Positions 41,321 through 52,600 of a stretch of 64,000 bases of DNA are shown piece by piece. The position numbers and the translations under genes are program-made. The notes beneath the pieces were generated by a model. The model was not told the DNA's origin. It did no database searches and saw only the letters and a program-made list of their open reading frames with translations. The DNA lies in assembly GCA_964019335.1 (NCBI GenBank), contig OZ025703.1, forward strand, positions 310,001 through 374,000. Direction: 5' to 3'. This stretch comes from Diplonema japonicum (Eukaryota > Euglenozoa > Diplonemea > Diplonemida > Diplonemidae). How positions within the stretch are numbered: position 1 is the first letter of the stretch; each line of letters opens with the position of its first letter.

Positions 41321-44300
41321 ATGTCCGAGAGGGAGAGACGGGAGAGTATATGCTCAACCTTGGGAGGCATCGGTGGGGGCGTGACGTTTGCTGCGGGGAT
41401 AAGCATGGCGGAACCAACAAGATCCCAACAACGAAGAAAATCAAGCGTGGGTCTACAGCTACCGCCGGCCGAGCCGAGCAGAGAAAGACGCACAAGCATC
41501 TTGAAGAGAAGGGAGAGCCACGGCTCAATGCTCTCCAGAAGAAGCACCATAACAGGCTTCGCAAGGAAAACATCATACAATGACGCGCAGCACAACATCC
41601 ACAATGAGATTCTTGACGTGGTGGTTGGTATCGCAAGGGCACAGGCGGAAATGAAAGCTGAAAACACCGAAAAGCTTAAAAAAATGCAAAAACAAATCAA
41701 GGTCGTCTCGAGCGCGGTCCTCGCGCTTCAAAAAATCTCAACCCAATTCGACACAGTAAGAAGAGAAAGCAAGGACGAATACATCTCAGATCCCGTCAAC
41801 GCTATAGCACCTCTTAACTCGACAAATCCAGTAAACGCTGTCTACCCATCGTATCAAAGATCCTCATTGTCATCATCAGCTGCGCAAACTCCCAGGAATA
41901 AAACGGTCACGGCATCGAGATCTCATTTTGATTCACCGCAACAATTGAGTTTGCCCGCGTCCACAGCGTCGAACATGCAATGGGGCGGCTTGGACGACGA
42001 TGTGGTATCTTCAACATCGAGTAGTAGCCAAGGCCATGCTACACCTGATTTGGAAGTCCCAAACCCGTTCAAACACATGGATTCTGCTCCGAAAGGCTAC
42101 GCGCTTGCAAACTCACTTTCCGAGGGAAACACCGGATCGATATCAGACGAATCAGATGAATCTGAAACCGCTTCATTCTCACAAAGGGTTCGCCATGCCG
42201 AACGGCATCTAGCCATCAACGCGCACTACAGAACCGGGAGCGGCGTCATCCTCCCAGAACACATGATTCGAAAAACAGCAGATATTATATATCTCATTTT
42301 GGCACTGTTGGAGTCTTACGAATGTTTGTTCTCGCTTTTGTGGCCGGATGCTATACCGACAGCTTACAAGATTCTCTTGAAGGTAATCTTTACGTTGGGG
42401 CATGTTTTTTTTATTTGGATTGTGTCCCGAACGGCGGTATTGGACGGATACACATTAGAGGATAGCAGTTTGCAAACGATCCGCGGGATTTACAAAAGGA
42501 CCTGGCTCCCCTTTGACGTAGTGACGTCGATTCCCTACGACCTGCTCCCGGTTAGCTTCTCGATGTGGCTCGCGACACCACGGTTGGCACATGCCGTTCG
42601 AGTTCCAAAGTTGCTGACCACCGCAAATCCTTTAAAACAGGCCTCCGGCTGGATGAGCGGTTTAAAAGCAAGCTTTTGGTTCTTCTGGGGCCTCAATATA
42701 ATGGGCATACTATACGTCCTCATTGATGCCGTTTCTGACAGTGATAAGCTGTATCTTGATGACGACAGCAACACAGTTTTCGACAGATATCTGCAAGGTC
42801 TGTACTGGGCAACGATTACCGTGTCATCTGTTGGCTATGGTGATATTGTTCCACAGTCACGGTGGAGCAGGTTGTACTCCATCCCTGTTGTGTTGATTTC
42901 CGTGTTGATTTTATCTGTGTTTACAGGTCAAGTTGCATCATCTGTAATCCGTCTTGACGCGTTCCAGCAGGTCGTTAAAGAAAAGAAAGCGAAGCTTTAT
43001 TCCCTCATGGAGCGGTACGAGGTGCCGTGGGAGGTTCAAAAAGAGGCGTTTAGCATTTACCCAACGCTTTTGGAGACGAGCTTAAAGGATTATTTCGATA
43101 TTTTGAGGGATCTCCCGCCGTTTATGCAGGACAAGGTCATCCTGTGTATCAAGAAAAAAATCGTGTCGCAGGTACCGCTGTTCAAAGGCGTTGAGGAAAA
43201 AACATTGACAGCACTGGCTGCAGTTACACAACAGGTTCTGGTGGCTCCGAACGAATACATTATTGAAGCTGGTGGTATAGGGCATGAAATGTACTTTATC
43301 GCTCAAGGTGTCGTTGAGGTCATTGTGGAAGACGAGCATGGTGATGAAATGTGCGCTGCGACTCTTCAAAGCGGGAGCTGGTTCGGGGAGATAGCATTGT
43401 TGAAACATACCCAGCGGACGGCTTCGGTGCGGTCTGTGACCGCCTGCAGCTGTTTCAAGCTGTTGAAGGAGGACTTCATGGGCATTCTTAAAATATTCCC
43501 CGAGTTTGAGGTTCAAATGAAATCTTCTGTCGAGCGACGCTTACGCGAAATTGCAGATCAACGCCCTGCCACCCCTGTGCAATGTCCATTGCCACATGAA
43601 GGATCGGAAATCCCGTTTACAACCGGTACTGAAAGCCCTTATAATAAAATGGAAAACCCGTTGTCCTCACGTCATGCGTCTCCCCAGCGGTCTGCAAGGA
43701 GCATGTATGTTAATTTGAGTTTTTTTTTTTTAGGGTGGTGGGGATAACATGGAAATATAAGAAGTACATCAGATGTGTTGTTCGCTGTTGACCTCCTCGT
43801 CGGTCATCACCGGTAGCGCCCGAGTGGAAGAACGTAACGCAGATGTTCAGGGTGACGAACAGGCAGCAAACTGCACGAGCGCAGAATCTTGGTTACCCGG
43901 GACGCCCCGGCTAGGGTTGAGCACACCGCACGCATTAAGGACACGACGCGGAACACAGAAGAAGCTACTGCTCGGCCGAGGAGCGCCCCCTGTAATCAAG
44001 TAGGTAGTTCGTGCTTCATTGCACGCTTAACGCCACCTAGTGTTGCAATCAAAGCCCCATTTTTTTTTTTTTTTTTGTATTTTTTTTTTTTTTTAATTCA
44101 GTCCGGTACCCAGTCCAACGCTCTCTGCAGACAGTCCTCTTCCACCACTACCGCCTACAGCAGCTGACCATCCTCATAAAGAGGTTGTGCACGAGGTGGT
44201 GCACGGGTCGCCCACTGTCGGTTACTCAAAGATCGCTTCGGTAGGTTCTTTCAAACTTGACAGGGTGTTGTCTAAAGAAGATTTGAATAAGCTGCGTGGT

Positions 44301-44369
44301 CGAGGTGTGACCGGGGGGGGGTTAAAAAAAGTTTTTTTTAAAAAAAATATAGGTGATTATTCTCCATGA
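41321..44369 (+). CDS. Cyclic-nucleotide-gated-type K+ channel (CNG/HCN/EAG superfamily)
   Basis: The main exon 41321-43704 encodes about 795 residues. Residues 1-300 are a Ser-rich cytosolic N-terminus. S1-S6 lie at about 310-545; the selectivity filter VSSVGYGDIVP (about 500) indicates K+ selectivity. S4 (LAHAVRVPKLL) has few positive charges, so voltage sensing may be weak. A C-linker is followed by a cyclic-nucleotide-binding domain at about 610-740 (GVVEVIVEDEHGDE, GSWFGEIALLKHTQRTASVR), which has the phosphate-binding cassette G-FGE-ALL---RTA-V. After a donor at 43705 (GTATGT), the best phase-matched model joins 44102-44304 and 44353-44369, ending GDYSP, about 867 residues in all. An optional exon at about 43815-43998 is also phase-compatible, so the tail is uncertain. 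Confidence 0.85.
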
Positions 44370-44479
44370 TTCCCTTCTTTATACCCCATATTTAGTTTTT
44401 CTCCCTCCACCTACCTTTTCCCACACCGCCCTCTATTAACACGAGAGATACTTTTTTTTTTCTTTTTTTTTTTCTTCAG

Positions 44480-44605
44480 CATGGGATCATCTTTTGGATT
44501 TATTTGCAAAGGGTAATCTTTTTTTTTTATTTGTTTTCTTCCTTATAATTATATATTCTTGTTGTGCATGCCTTTGCTACATACTGCAGGCACCCTTAAA
44601 TAGTT

Positions 44606-44642
<37 letters not shown>

Positions 44643-44932
44643 CCCCCCCTTCTCCCGTGGAAACCTTTATTTTTTTTTTAAAGGGCACCTGGGTTTTGTT
44701 AAGGGTTTTTAAATATTTTTTTTTTTTTCTTTCTCCATAAAAGAATTCTTCCTTTATCCGTTGGCTGTGGCACAGCTTTAAAAAAAAAAAAAAGAAAAAA
44801 AAAAAAAAACAGAGCCGGTTTTATTTTCTCTAATCATCTTGCTTTCCCCGAATCTGTTGATGAAAAAGAAATAAGAATGGCTGGGGGGAGGTTATAAAGA
44901 AGGCGGAAGGATACTTTAAACCTGCGTGTCAA

Positions 44933-44967
<35 letters not shown>

Positions 44968-45241
44968 AGTCCCCTTCCAACCTTTCCCCTTTGTTTTTCT
45001 GTTGTCCTGTGGCTTTTTCTGGGTGCTCCAATCTTTTTTCTTTTTTTTCCTTCTTTTTTTTTTTTTTTGCACAGACCTTATTAATAACAGAAGAAGAAAA
45101 CGAAATGAAAAGAAAAACAACTAAACAAATCCTTCCCCCCCCCCCCCCCCTTCTTCTTTTTTATTATTCAAATGCAATAGTTAAAAAAGTGATAATAATA
45201 AAACTTGTGTTCTTTGTGCCGGGTAAGGATGACTTTCTGCA

Positions 45242-45291
<50 letters not shown>

Positions 45292-46113
45292 TTTGAGCGA
45301 AAAACCAAAAAAAAAAAAACGACAAGTTTTACCAAAATCTTTTTTTCTCTCCCTTTTTTTTCAAAGACACTTTTTTTTCTGTTTTTTTTTTTTTTTTCTC
45401 TTCCCAGGTTTCATCTCTAATCTCTAAAGCGTTTGAGGCAGCAGTAGAGATGTGGTTTTTTTTTTTTTTTTAATCTCACTTTTCAGAAATTTCTTCACTC
45501 CGAAAGTCCCTTTTATTGGCGCTAAAAGTTGCCCTGGCGGGGGTTGAACCACGACCCCCGTGGCGATTTAAAAAAAAAAAAAAATCACAATTCTGACAAA
45601 TGCCGAAGTCGAAGAAGGCCAACTTCAGAGGGGGGAAACCAAGCGGCTAACGGAGGACGCGATGAATTGACACATCTCCAGAAGCTGAAGGACGAAGGGT
45701 GGGCCCCCTCCTGTGCCTGTGATTGGTATCATGATATTGTCACAAAAAGAATTAGCAGAGATCCCCCCCATTTTGGTGGTTTTTGCGAGTGACTCAATTT
45801 CTGAAAAGGTGAGGTTTTTTCTAAAAGATTATTCCTCCATCCCCTCCCCGTATTTTCTCCTCTCTCGTGGTGGTACCTAAACTACTGCTTCTCTGCCCCT
45901 ACATCTACTCATGGCCGTCTCGTCCTTACAGAAGTCTGTCATTAGAGCAAAAATCGTGCCAAAGTGACTGGCCTTGGGGAACTTTTAGTGAGAGGGTAAA
46001 AAAAAAAAAAAAGGGAAAAGACACAGAATGCATCATATTGTTGTTTTGGGCTTCTACGTCCTCATGTCTCTTAAAACCAGAACGTGGAAAAACTGTTTTT
46101 TTTTTTTTCTTTT

Positions 46114-46145
<32 letters not shown>

Positions 46146-46640
46146 TTCACGGGTTTTTGAGATGCGGGCGGTAAATTTTAAAAAAAAAGAAAAAGAAAGG
46201 AACCAGTACGAGAAAAAGAAAAAAAAAACCCCCTCTTTTTATCCCCCCTTCGTGTTGTCGTATGTCTTTCATCATTTTTTTTTTAAGGTTTTGGTTTGTC
46301 TCTGTCCCTGTTTCCATAACCCGAAATGCGATTATTACTCCCCCCCCTTTTTTTTTAAACAGTGGAGAAGGGAAGAAAGAAAATCAGAGATGATGTCAAA
46401 AGTATTAACCTATTCAATACCCCCCCCCCCGGGGGGGATTGCATTGTTTCATTTTATGTGAAAGTTCACAATGCAAAGCAAAAAAAAAAAGTTTTTTTAA
46501 TTTTTTATTTTTCTTACGCTTTTATTCTTTTTTTTTTTTTTTTTTTTTTTTTCGTCATCATCTTTCACTCGCTTTTTTATTTTTCCCCGTAGGATCTCAA
46601 GGGAAGGGGGAAAAAAAAAATCTTGAACAGAAATTCTTAA
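44480..46640 (+). other. Unresolved region with coding-like islands between homopolymers
   Basis: Short islands flanked by AG and GT signals read as plausible protein: 44480-44512 (DHLLDLFAK), 44813-44890 (FPESVDEKEIRMAGG), 45408-45455 (SSLISKAFEAAVEMW), 45489-45570 (SLRKSLLLALKVALAGVEPR), 45690-45808 (KELAEIPPILVVFASDSISE, donor GTGAGG) and 45932-45995. The last two can join in phase to a stop (IRAKIVPK). Most others cannot be chained in phase. This may be an intron-rich gene damaged by homopolymer errors, a decayed gene, or chance. A TTGAACC-bearing hairpin near 45536-45562 lacks the rest of a tRNA. No protein family is recognised. Confidence 0.3.
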
Positions 46641-46849
46641 CAACACGGCACCACACCTCATGAAAAGCAAGCAGTGAGTGAACTCAAAAAAAAAAAAAAA
46701 AGAAATGGCGAAAGAAGTGTTTAAAAAAAAAAGAAAGAACAACCAACAATGAATAATGAATAGCTCTTTTTTTTTTCTTTTTAATTACCCGGGTGACATG
46801 TAAAAAAAAAAAAAAAAAAAAACATTTCGTTCCATATCTCTCTCCAAAG

Positions 46850-48061
46850 CCCGTCTGGTCACCCTTATGCTCGGTCTACAGCAGGCCCTTTTTCCCTTGA
46901 GATAGCCCGTTGGGATTTCAAGGAGAGGATCCGTTCCACACCGCAACTAAAAAGATTTCTATTTAACAAATCACTTTCGGGAAACGACTTTGTTTTTTGG
47001 GGAAAAAAGAAAAATAAATTGCAATTTTCTATGTTGCTCCTGACGGAAGGGCCCCCCCCCCCCGTACCAGATGGGTTGTGTAGAGATATAAGGTAAAAAC
47101 TAAAGCTGTTTAAGTTTCTTTTTTTTTCAATACTAATAATGAAAACCCCCCTCCCCATGCAAAAAAAAAAAAAAGAAAAAAGAAGGAAAAAAAAAAGAGG
47201 GGACCCTGTGCCGACTCTTAAGAGCAGTGCCAAATAATATATATGAGCTCGTCCGGAAAAAAATGTCAACAAATGACCCTCTTTTGCAACAGAAAATCCT
47301 CGGAAAATTTCTAAGTACAAAAGTAGTCACAATGCACGCCGTTTGTTTCATTTCTAAAACGCGCGTGCAAAAACATGCTTTTTAGAATGGTTTTTTTTTT
47401 AATTTTTGGCATTCGGAAATTGTAAATGACTCAGGCTCCATATTTCTTTTTGTTTTCTTCAATAGAATGCGAGAAGAAATGGACGCAGATGGGAAATCTG
47501 TGAAACTTAAGGGGTCATTTTGGGTAGTTTGGGCTCTTTATCACTATTAAAATGGGATGGGGAAAATACTGCCATTTGGTTGTACCCAGGGGTCACAAAG
47601 GTGCGTATTCACCACTTTTATGCACTTTAGGTGCTGCATTTCAAGCTTTTAAACTGCATTTTAAACATTTTTCGTCGTTTTTCTGACCTCTGTTTTTCGC
47701 TTCCCGGGGCAGCCGGTTGCAAAGCCTGCCACCCTCATGGCAGGCAAAACAAGCATCGCAATTGAAAAAAAAGAACGGCAACAGGTACACCATATGTCAT
47801 CTTCCTATGGTTGCATGCTGCCCTTTTTTTGCTCAAATAATCAAAACAAGAAATTTTCGGAGGTGCCCAAAAAAGTGTTGACATTTTCGTCCGGACGAGC
47901 TCATATATATAAAATAAATAAAAAAAAAAAAAAACACGGATTCCCAAATATATTTTCACCTAGTCCGAGAATTTTCGACAATCGAATATACTACAAATGA
48001 GGCAGAAGTGGAAGAAGCAGTTTTAATCGACGCTTTGTCAAAAGCAACGAATTTTATCGAG
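46850..48061 (+). CDS. Probable multi-exon gene, partial and unidentified
   Basis: Three exons chain in consistent phase. Exon A is 46850-47092, open for 80 codons, with segments such as FSLEIARWDFKERIR and RFLFNKSLSGNDFVFWG, and donor GTAAAA. Exon B is 47466-47523 (acceptor TTCAATAG, REEMDADGKSVKLKGSFW, donor GTAGTT). Exon C is 47713-47784 (acceptor GGGGCAG, PVAKPATLMAGKTSIAIEKK, donor GTACAC). A further coding-like exon D at about 47964-48060 (FSTIEYTTNEAEVEEAV, IDALSKATNFIE, donor GTTAGG) does not match exon C's phase, so a missing exon or an error lies between. No start or stop is assigned and the family is unknown. Exons B and C sit between two inverted repeat arms listed separately. Confidence 0.4.
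47237..47910. repeat. Long inverted repeat arms
   Basis: The arm 47237-47271 (beginning ATATATATGAGCTCGTCCGG) and the arm 47876-47910 (ending CCGGACGAGCTCATATATAT) are reverse complements over about 35 bp with roughly two differences. A second matching block, CTCGGAAAATTTCT near 47299 and its complement near 47848-47862, extends the similarity with indels. The arms lie in what look like introns on either side of two coding-like exons. They may be the ends of one element or two oppositely oriented copies of a short intronic repeat. Confidence 0.75.
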
Positions 48062-48355
48062 GTTAGGGCATATATATTGAAATAATTTTGGGAACCCGTG
48101 GAAGGAGGAGGGGGCTTTTAAAAAAGAAAATCGCCCAGATACACGATCTGAGCACACACACCACAACACACTCGCGCCCCTTCCTCTTTTTTATATTTCT
48201 TTTAAGTTTGAAGGAGTAGGTTAGGCTGTACTCGTCAAAAAAAAAAGGAGGAAAAAAAAAAGGTAACGTGCTGTAAACACCTACAAACTGCTTGCTATTT
48301 TTTCGGGCCGTTGCTAACCACTTCGTTCCTATCATAGTGAATTTTTTTTTGTTCT

Positions 48356-48390
<35 letters not shown>

Positions 48391-48474
48391 TTCTTTACCT
48401 TCCCTAGTAGTATTTTGAAAACTGCCTTTTCTTATATGATTATCTTTTTTTTTTTTTGACTTTTTTTTCTCTGG

Positions 48475-48507
<33 letters not shown>

Positions 48508-48596
48508 TGCACTTGCTCCTTTTTTTTTCCCCCCAAAAAAAAAAAATTATACAAAGAGGCCCCAAAAGAAAGGGGTTTTAAAAAAAAAAAAAGAAA
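48062..48596. other. Spacer before bL28m gene
   Basis: About 0.5 kb of T and A runs with a complex island at about 48070-48345. No gene is supported. Confidence 0.5.
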
Positions 48597-48662
48597 ATGG
48601 CCCTAAGGCGAACGGTGGTAGTTAATGGGGTCTCGGCCTTGGGAGCGAGAAAAGGGCAAGGT

Positions 48663-48696
<34 letters not shown>

Positions 48697-48819
48697 ACAT
48701 AGAACGGGTGGATTTCCCAAAGGTCTACTTGAACAAAACGGAAAAGTACACCCCGCAAACCGCATATAATAGATTCTTCGGTAACAGACCGCACATCCTT
48801 TATGGGGTACGTAAATTTT

Positions 48820-48854
<35 letters not shown>

Positions 48855-49569
48855 ACAGCATTCTATTACATCTGAGAAATATGTGGACCAGATAGGGCAC
48901 ATGATTTACCCCATGCAAACCACCAAGTGGCCGAAGTACCTGGTGCAGAGGGGCAAACATGGCTGGACGGCGTACGGGAACTCAGAAGCATACACCACTT
49001 ACAGAACCCTTATGGAGAAGCGATACGAAACAGGAGAACTCGCTCCCAGCCTCGGCGAGCGCCGGCCAGAAATGATAATGCAAACTTGGTTCGGCAAACG
49101 GGTCCAGCAACGAAGGACGCTAACATGGGCTGAAAAAATCTCGAAACACAGAATTTTCCCGCACGTGTACGGGTGGTCACAGGATGCCGCCCCCAAGGCA
49201 ATCTACTCCGAGCTTTTGAACCATCAGTTTACCCCTGCAATCGAGCATGATGCACTTACCCTAATGGAAAGCTACGGCGGGCTCGACCAATGGATTCTCC
49301 AGAATGATCCCATGTTCCTGACCTCTTGGGAAATGGAAAAAATCCGGAACTTTTTATTGGTCCGGAGAATGGAAATCGACAAAAACCATGTAATGGACGC
49401 ACAGGTATAATAGAAGGGGGGGGGGGGGGGGGGAATGAATTTAAAAAAAAAAAAAAAAAAAAAAAAGGCTGAGTCCCTTGCCGAGCATCTCTACACCCTC
49501 GTGAAGAGCAAATACGAAAGGGAAAAATTGGAGGCGAACGATGGAGTGAAGGAATCAATCCAAGAATGA
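48597..49569 (+). CDS. Mitochondrial large-subunit ribosomal protein bL28m
   Basis: Four exons (48597-48660, 48703-48806, 48859-49404, 49468-49569) give about 271 residues, with all phases matched (1, 0, 0). The short basic leader MALRRTVVVNGVSALGARKG fits mitochondrial import. The core follows bL28: FGKRVQQRRTLTWAEKISKH and FPHVYGWS correspond to the family's H-G--V-FS-KKTRR---PNV, and FTPAIEHDALTLMESYGGLD plus WIL to the family's VT-RAL-TID--GGLD-YLL. The middle insertion and C-terminal helix (YTLVKSKYEREK) extend beyond bacterial bL28 (about 78 residues), as is usual for mitochondrial versions. Three of four exons are invisible without splicing. Family assignment is by pattern and fairly confident. 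Confidence 0.7.
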
Positions 49570-49725
49570 AACAAAAAAAAAAAAACATTTTTTTTTTTTT
49601 TTTTTGAGTGTCCGAAAAAAAAAAAAACCTTTTCTATTTTCTTTCCCCCCCCCTCCGACACCACAAAAAAAAAAAGTAAGGCGGAAGGGGGTGGTGGGAG
49701 AGAACCCCCGGTAAAAAAAAAAAAA

Positions 49726-51095
49726 ATGCACCCGATGTCTCAAAACCCGGAGCATCTCTATGGAAGATACATCCCATCCAGCCCGCCTCTATATTCTCCA
49801 GGCGTCCTCCCGGTGCAGCCTGTTCTGCCGTACGCCAGCCACAACCAGGTACCAGTGAACACTATACCTGTTATTCAGCACAGGTCCTCCAGCCCCCCGA
49901 ACACCCCATACTTACAACAACAACAACAAAGGAAAACGATAACCGTGGAGCACAACGGTAAAACGGAGGATTTTGGTATTAGCACAACAGATACCCCGGA
50001 ATCGTGTATGGCGGCGGTGAGTTCTGTGTTCGGTCTCAAAATGGGCAGTTTCACATCTGTTAAGGATGCACGAGGGGTGAATATATCACCGTCTTACTAC
50101 AATCTGCAAGATCGAGGAAAGTACTCGATAGGCGGGCAAGATATTCTTGCAACATCTCCTCTCAACACCAACACAGGCAGCACAATGGTATCAGCAAAGA
50201 GAACCAACTCTGTGACAGATTACAAAGACAATGAAACAAACGTCCTTCGTGGTTCCGTCCGTGCAGTGTTGATCGGCGTCGAATACCAAAAAAAACCAGC
50301 CCACCGATTGTCAAGAAAACACGTTGTAACAAACGGTGTCAAGAAAATGCGGAAGTTTCTGGAGGGGTTTCGAGATCCCATGATCATGGAGGTCCTCGAA
50401 GAAGAGGAGGAGGGCGGAATCGTTCTTAAAAAAGACGGTACTCGAAAACAAGATATTTTGAGATGGGCTGAATGGCTTGTACAGCATCCTGCCCAGACGA
50501 ACATCTTCTACTTCGCAGGGCATATTGGCGTTTTAGACACAGAAAATGAGGAACGTGAGGAGGTTCTTCTACCTTCGGATTTCCGGGCGACCGCTGGTGA
50601 GGGCTTTGAACTGTTCAACGCGATCACGTCAACGGAGCTCATGGAAGTCTTCTCGAGGACCTCGACGAAGGTTACTTGTGTTTTCGATACTGCTCATACA
50701 GGTAGTGTCCTACGCTTGCCGTGCGCTTCCCGTCTATATTCTAATGGGACCGCCAGTATGATTGAAACAAAAACGAATCAGGATTCTGAGATTCTTGGGA
50801 CCGGGCCGGATTTAACGGTTCTGAGCTGTACTTTGGAGAAGCCGGCTGACACTAGTGTTTGTGGTAGTTTCACCTCTGCGCTGGTCTCCGTGCTCGAGAA
50901 GAAGCACACGAACGAGTCGCTTCTGCAGTGTGTGGCGGAGAACTTGCGTCGTTACCACCCGTTGACAAACCTCTCACCCGCGCTTAAATCGAACAGGGCT
51001 TTGCCCTTTGATGGTGAGTTTTTTATGTGAACAAAAAAAAAAAAAAAAAAGTTTCACTCTCTTTTTTTTTTTTAGATTCCCTTCCCCCTGTATAA
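49726..51095 (+). CDS. Metacaspase homologue lacking the catalytic cysteine
   Basis: Exon 49726-51013 plus exon 51076-51095 (intron GTGAGT to TTTTAG, phase 1) give about 435 residues ending DSLPPV. The N-terminal 80 residues are Pro/Gln-rich, like the prodomain of type I metacaspases. The p20 domain starts at about 180 (GSVRAVLIGVEY). The catalytic His is kept in FYFAGHIG (near 265; family HYSGHG), followed by the usual acidic stretch and EEVLLPSDF. At the cysteine site the family motif D-S-C-H-S-G-S reads DTAHTGS (near 320), so Cys is replaced by Ala. It should therefore be a pseudoprotease, perhaps regulating active metacaspases or acting as a scaffold. The rest of the fold appears intact, which argues against simple decay. 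Confidence 0.82.
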
Positions 51096-51270
51096 ACGAA
51101 AAAAAAAATTTTTTTTTTTGTTGTTTCATTTTTTTTTCTCCCCCCATTCCCTTGTTTTCCCTCTCCCCCCTTTTTTTTTGGAAAAAAAAAAAAAGAAACG
51201 CATCGCCACAGGGAGGGAAGGGAGGAGCGAGAAAAAAAAATAAAAAAATAAAAATAGAAGGGGATAAAAA

Positions 51271-52323
51271 ATGATCGAAGGGGAGATGGTTGACCTCGGC
51301 CCGTCAGGGGCATCGGACAAGGACGTGCAGGAGAACACCGCGGTTCAGATACAAAAGGGGGAAAAAGTCGAGACAAAAACACAGGAGAAATACGTAGTGG
51401 CGGGTTCCAAGAAGGAAGACCCCCTGGAGCTGTACAAGGGGAACAACACACTGTTGTGCGGCGGGTGCTGCGTCATGGGCCCGAACACAGGGTACTGCAT
51501 GTTGGCAGGGGTTCTGATTATAGTACCGATGGCGGTCTACATAATATTTGTCGCAAGGGAGCTGCCCTTAGGCGTTGGGGTAGGTGGCATGTTTGTATCT
51601 GCATTGCCCATGTGCTTTTTGATGAAAACAGCCACAACCGATCCGGGCATTTTAAAGCGGTTTTCAACGCCGCCTGTCGAATATCCTCCAACGAACCTCC
51701 TGGTGGATCACAACGAGCTCTCCACAAAACTGTGGTACTGCCACAAGTGCAATTGTTACCGCTCCCCCCGTGCGAAACACTGCTACTTGTGTAATAATTG
51801 CGTTGAGGTCTTCGACCACCATTGCCCCTGGACTGGAACCTGTGTTGGTAAAGGAAACTACCGGTACTTTGTGTGGTTTCTGACAAGTATCAACTTCGCT
51901 GCCATGTACCTTGTCGCATCTATTTTGTATATTTGGATCGATACCAGCAAGGACGAACGTAAGACTGTTTGGCAAACCATCAACAGCACCGAGATGATTC
52001 CAGAGATTTGCTTACTTGCCTACCTCGTCCTCCTATCTTTCTTCGTCTCTGGGCTCACCATGTACCATTACTATCTCATCTACACTGGACAGGTATTTTT
52101 TTTTTTTTTTTGGAAAACAAAAAAAAAAAGTTTTTTCTCACAGACCACTCGCGAGCACCTCAAAGACCTGTTTGACAGCGAGCGTCCGTACTCATCGGGA
52201 CCTTTCAGAAACTGCCTGCGGGCGCTCTTCGGAACTGATACGCGGCTGGAAGATATCACGGAAATCGAACAGCAGGTGCTTACCGAAAAGTACGGCGAGG
52301 TGGTCAAGCATGACAGGCCGTGA
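51271..52323 (+). CDS. DHHC palmitoyltransferase
   Basis: Two exons (51271-52092, 52144-52323) encode about 333 residues. The 51-nt intron (GTATTT to TCACAG) is in frame without a stop, so unspliced RNA would add 17 Phe/Lys-rich residues inside the cytosolic tail. TM1-TM2 lie at about 75-120. The Cys-rich domain at about 150-200 ([34 protein letters not shown]) has the full DHHC catalytic motif and zinc ligands. TM3-TM4 follow at about 210-270. The splice yields QTTREHLKD, matching the family's TTxE motif after TM4, which supports the intron. The enzyme should S-palmitoylate proteins at the Golgi or plasma membrane. Confidence 0.92.
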   Translation: MIEGEMVDLGPSGASDKDVQENTAVQIQKGEKVETKTQEKYVVAGSKKEDPLELYKGNNTLLCGGCCVMGPNTGYCMLAGVLIIVPMAVYIIFVARELPLGVGVGGMFVSALPMCFLMKTATTDPGILKRFSTPPVEYPPTNLLVDHNELSTKLWYCHKCNCYRSPRAKHCYLCNNCVEVFDHHCPWTGTCVGKGNYRYFVWFLTSINFAAMYLVASILYIWIDTSKDERKTVWQTINSTEMIPEICLLAYLVLLSFFVSGLTMYHYYLIYTGQVFFFFFWKTKKKSFFSQTTREHLKDLFDSERPYSSGPFRNCLRALFGTDTRLEDITEIEQQVLTEKYGEVVKHDRP

Positions 52324-52600
52324 TGCTTATTATTATTTTTTCTTTTTTTTTAGAGTATTTTATCCCCCCCCTCCTCTGCCACGCATCTGGCTCAGTTTAG
52401 TTATGTCAAAAAAAGAAAACATTACCATTTTTTTTTGAAACTCTTCTTCTTTACCTGCCCGTGAATTCAGAACAGAAAAAAAGCGAGGGGGGGTATATTA
52501 CAAAAGAAAAAAAAAGGTGTGCTTCAGCGCACTCCCCCCTTCTGCAGAAAAGATTCCTAAACCCGTGTCAAACTTCGTGTATGGCCAGAGAGACGGGGCG
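52324..52600. promoter_or_regulatory. 5' region of the giant receptor gene
   Basis: 277 bp. The frame is open upstream of ATG 52601, but there is no other ATG in it. A-rich stretches occur at about 52500-52515. This is probably leader sequence; no defined promoter element is seen. Confidence 0.4.

Noticed and set aside
45530-45565. tRNA on either strand (GGTTGAACC hairpin)
   Set aside because: The stem-loop does not have T-arm geometry, and no acceptor, D or anticodon arms are found around it.
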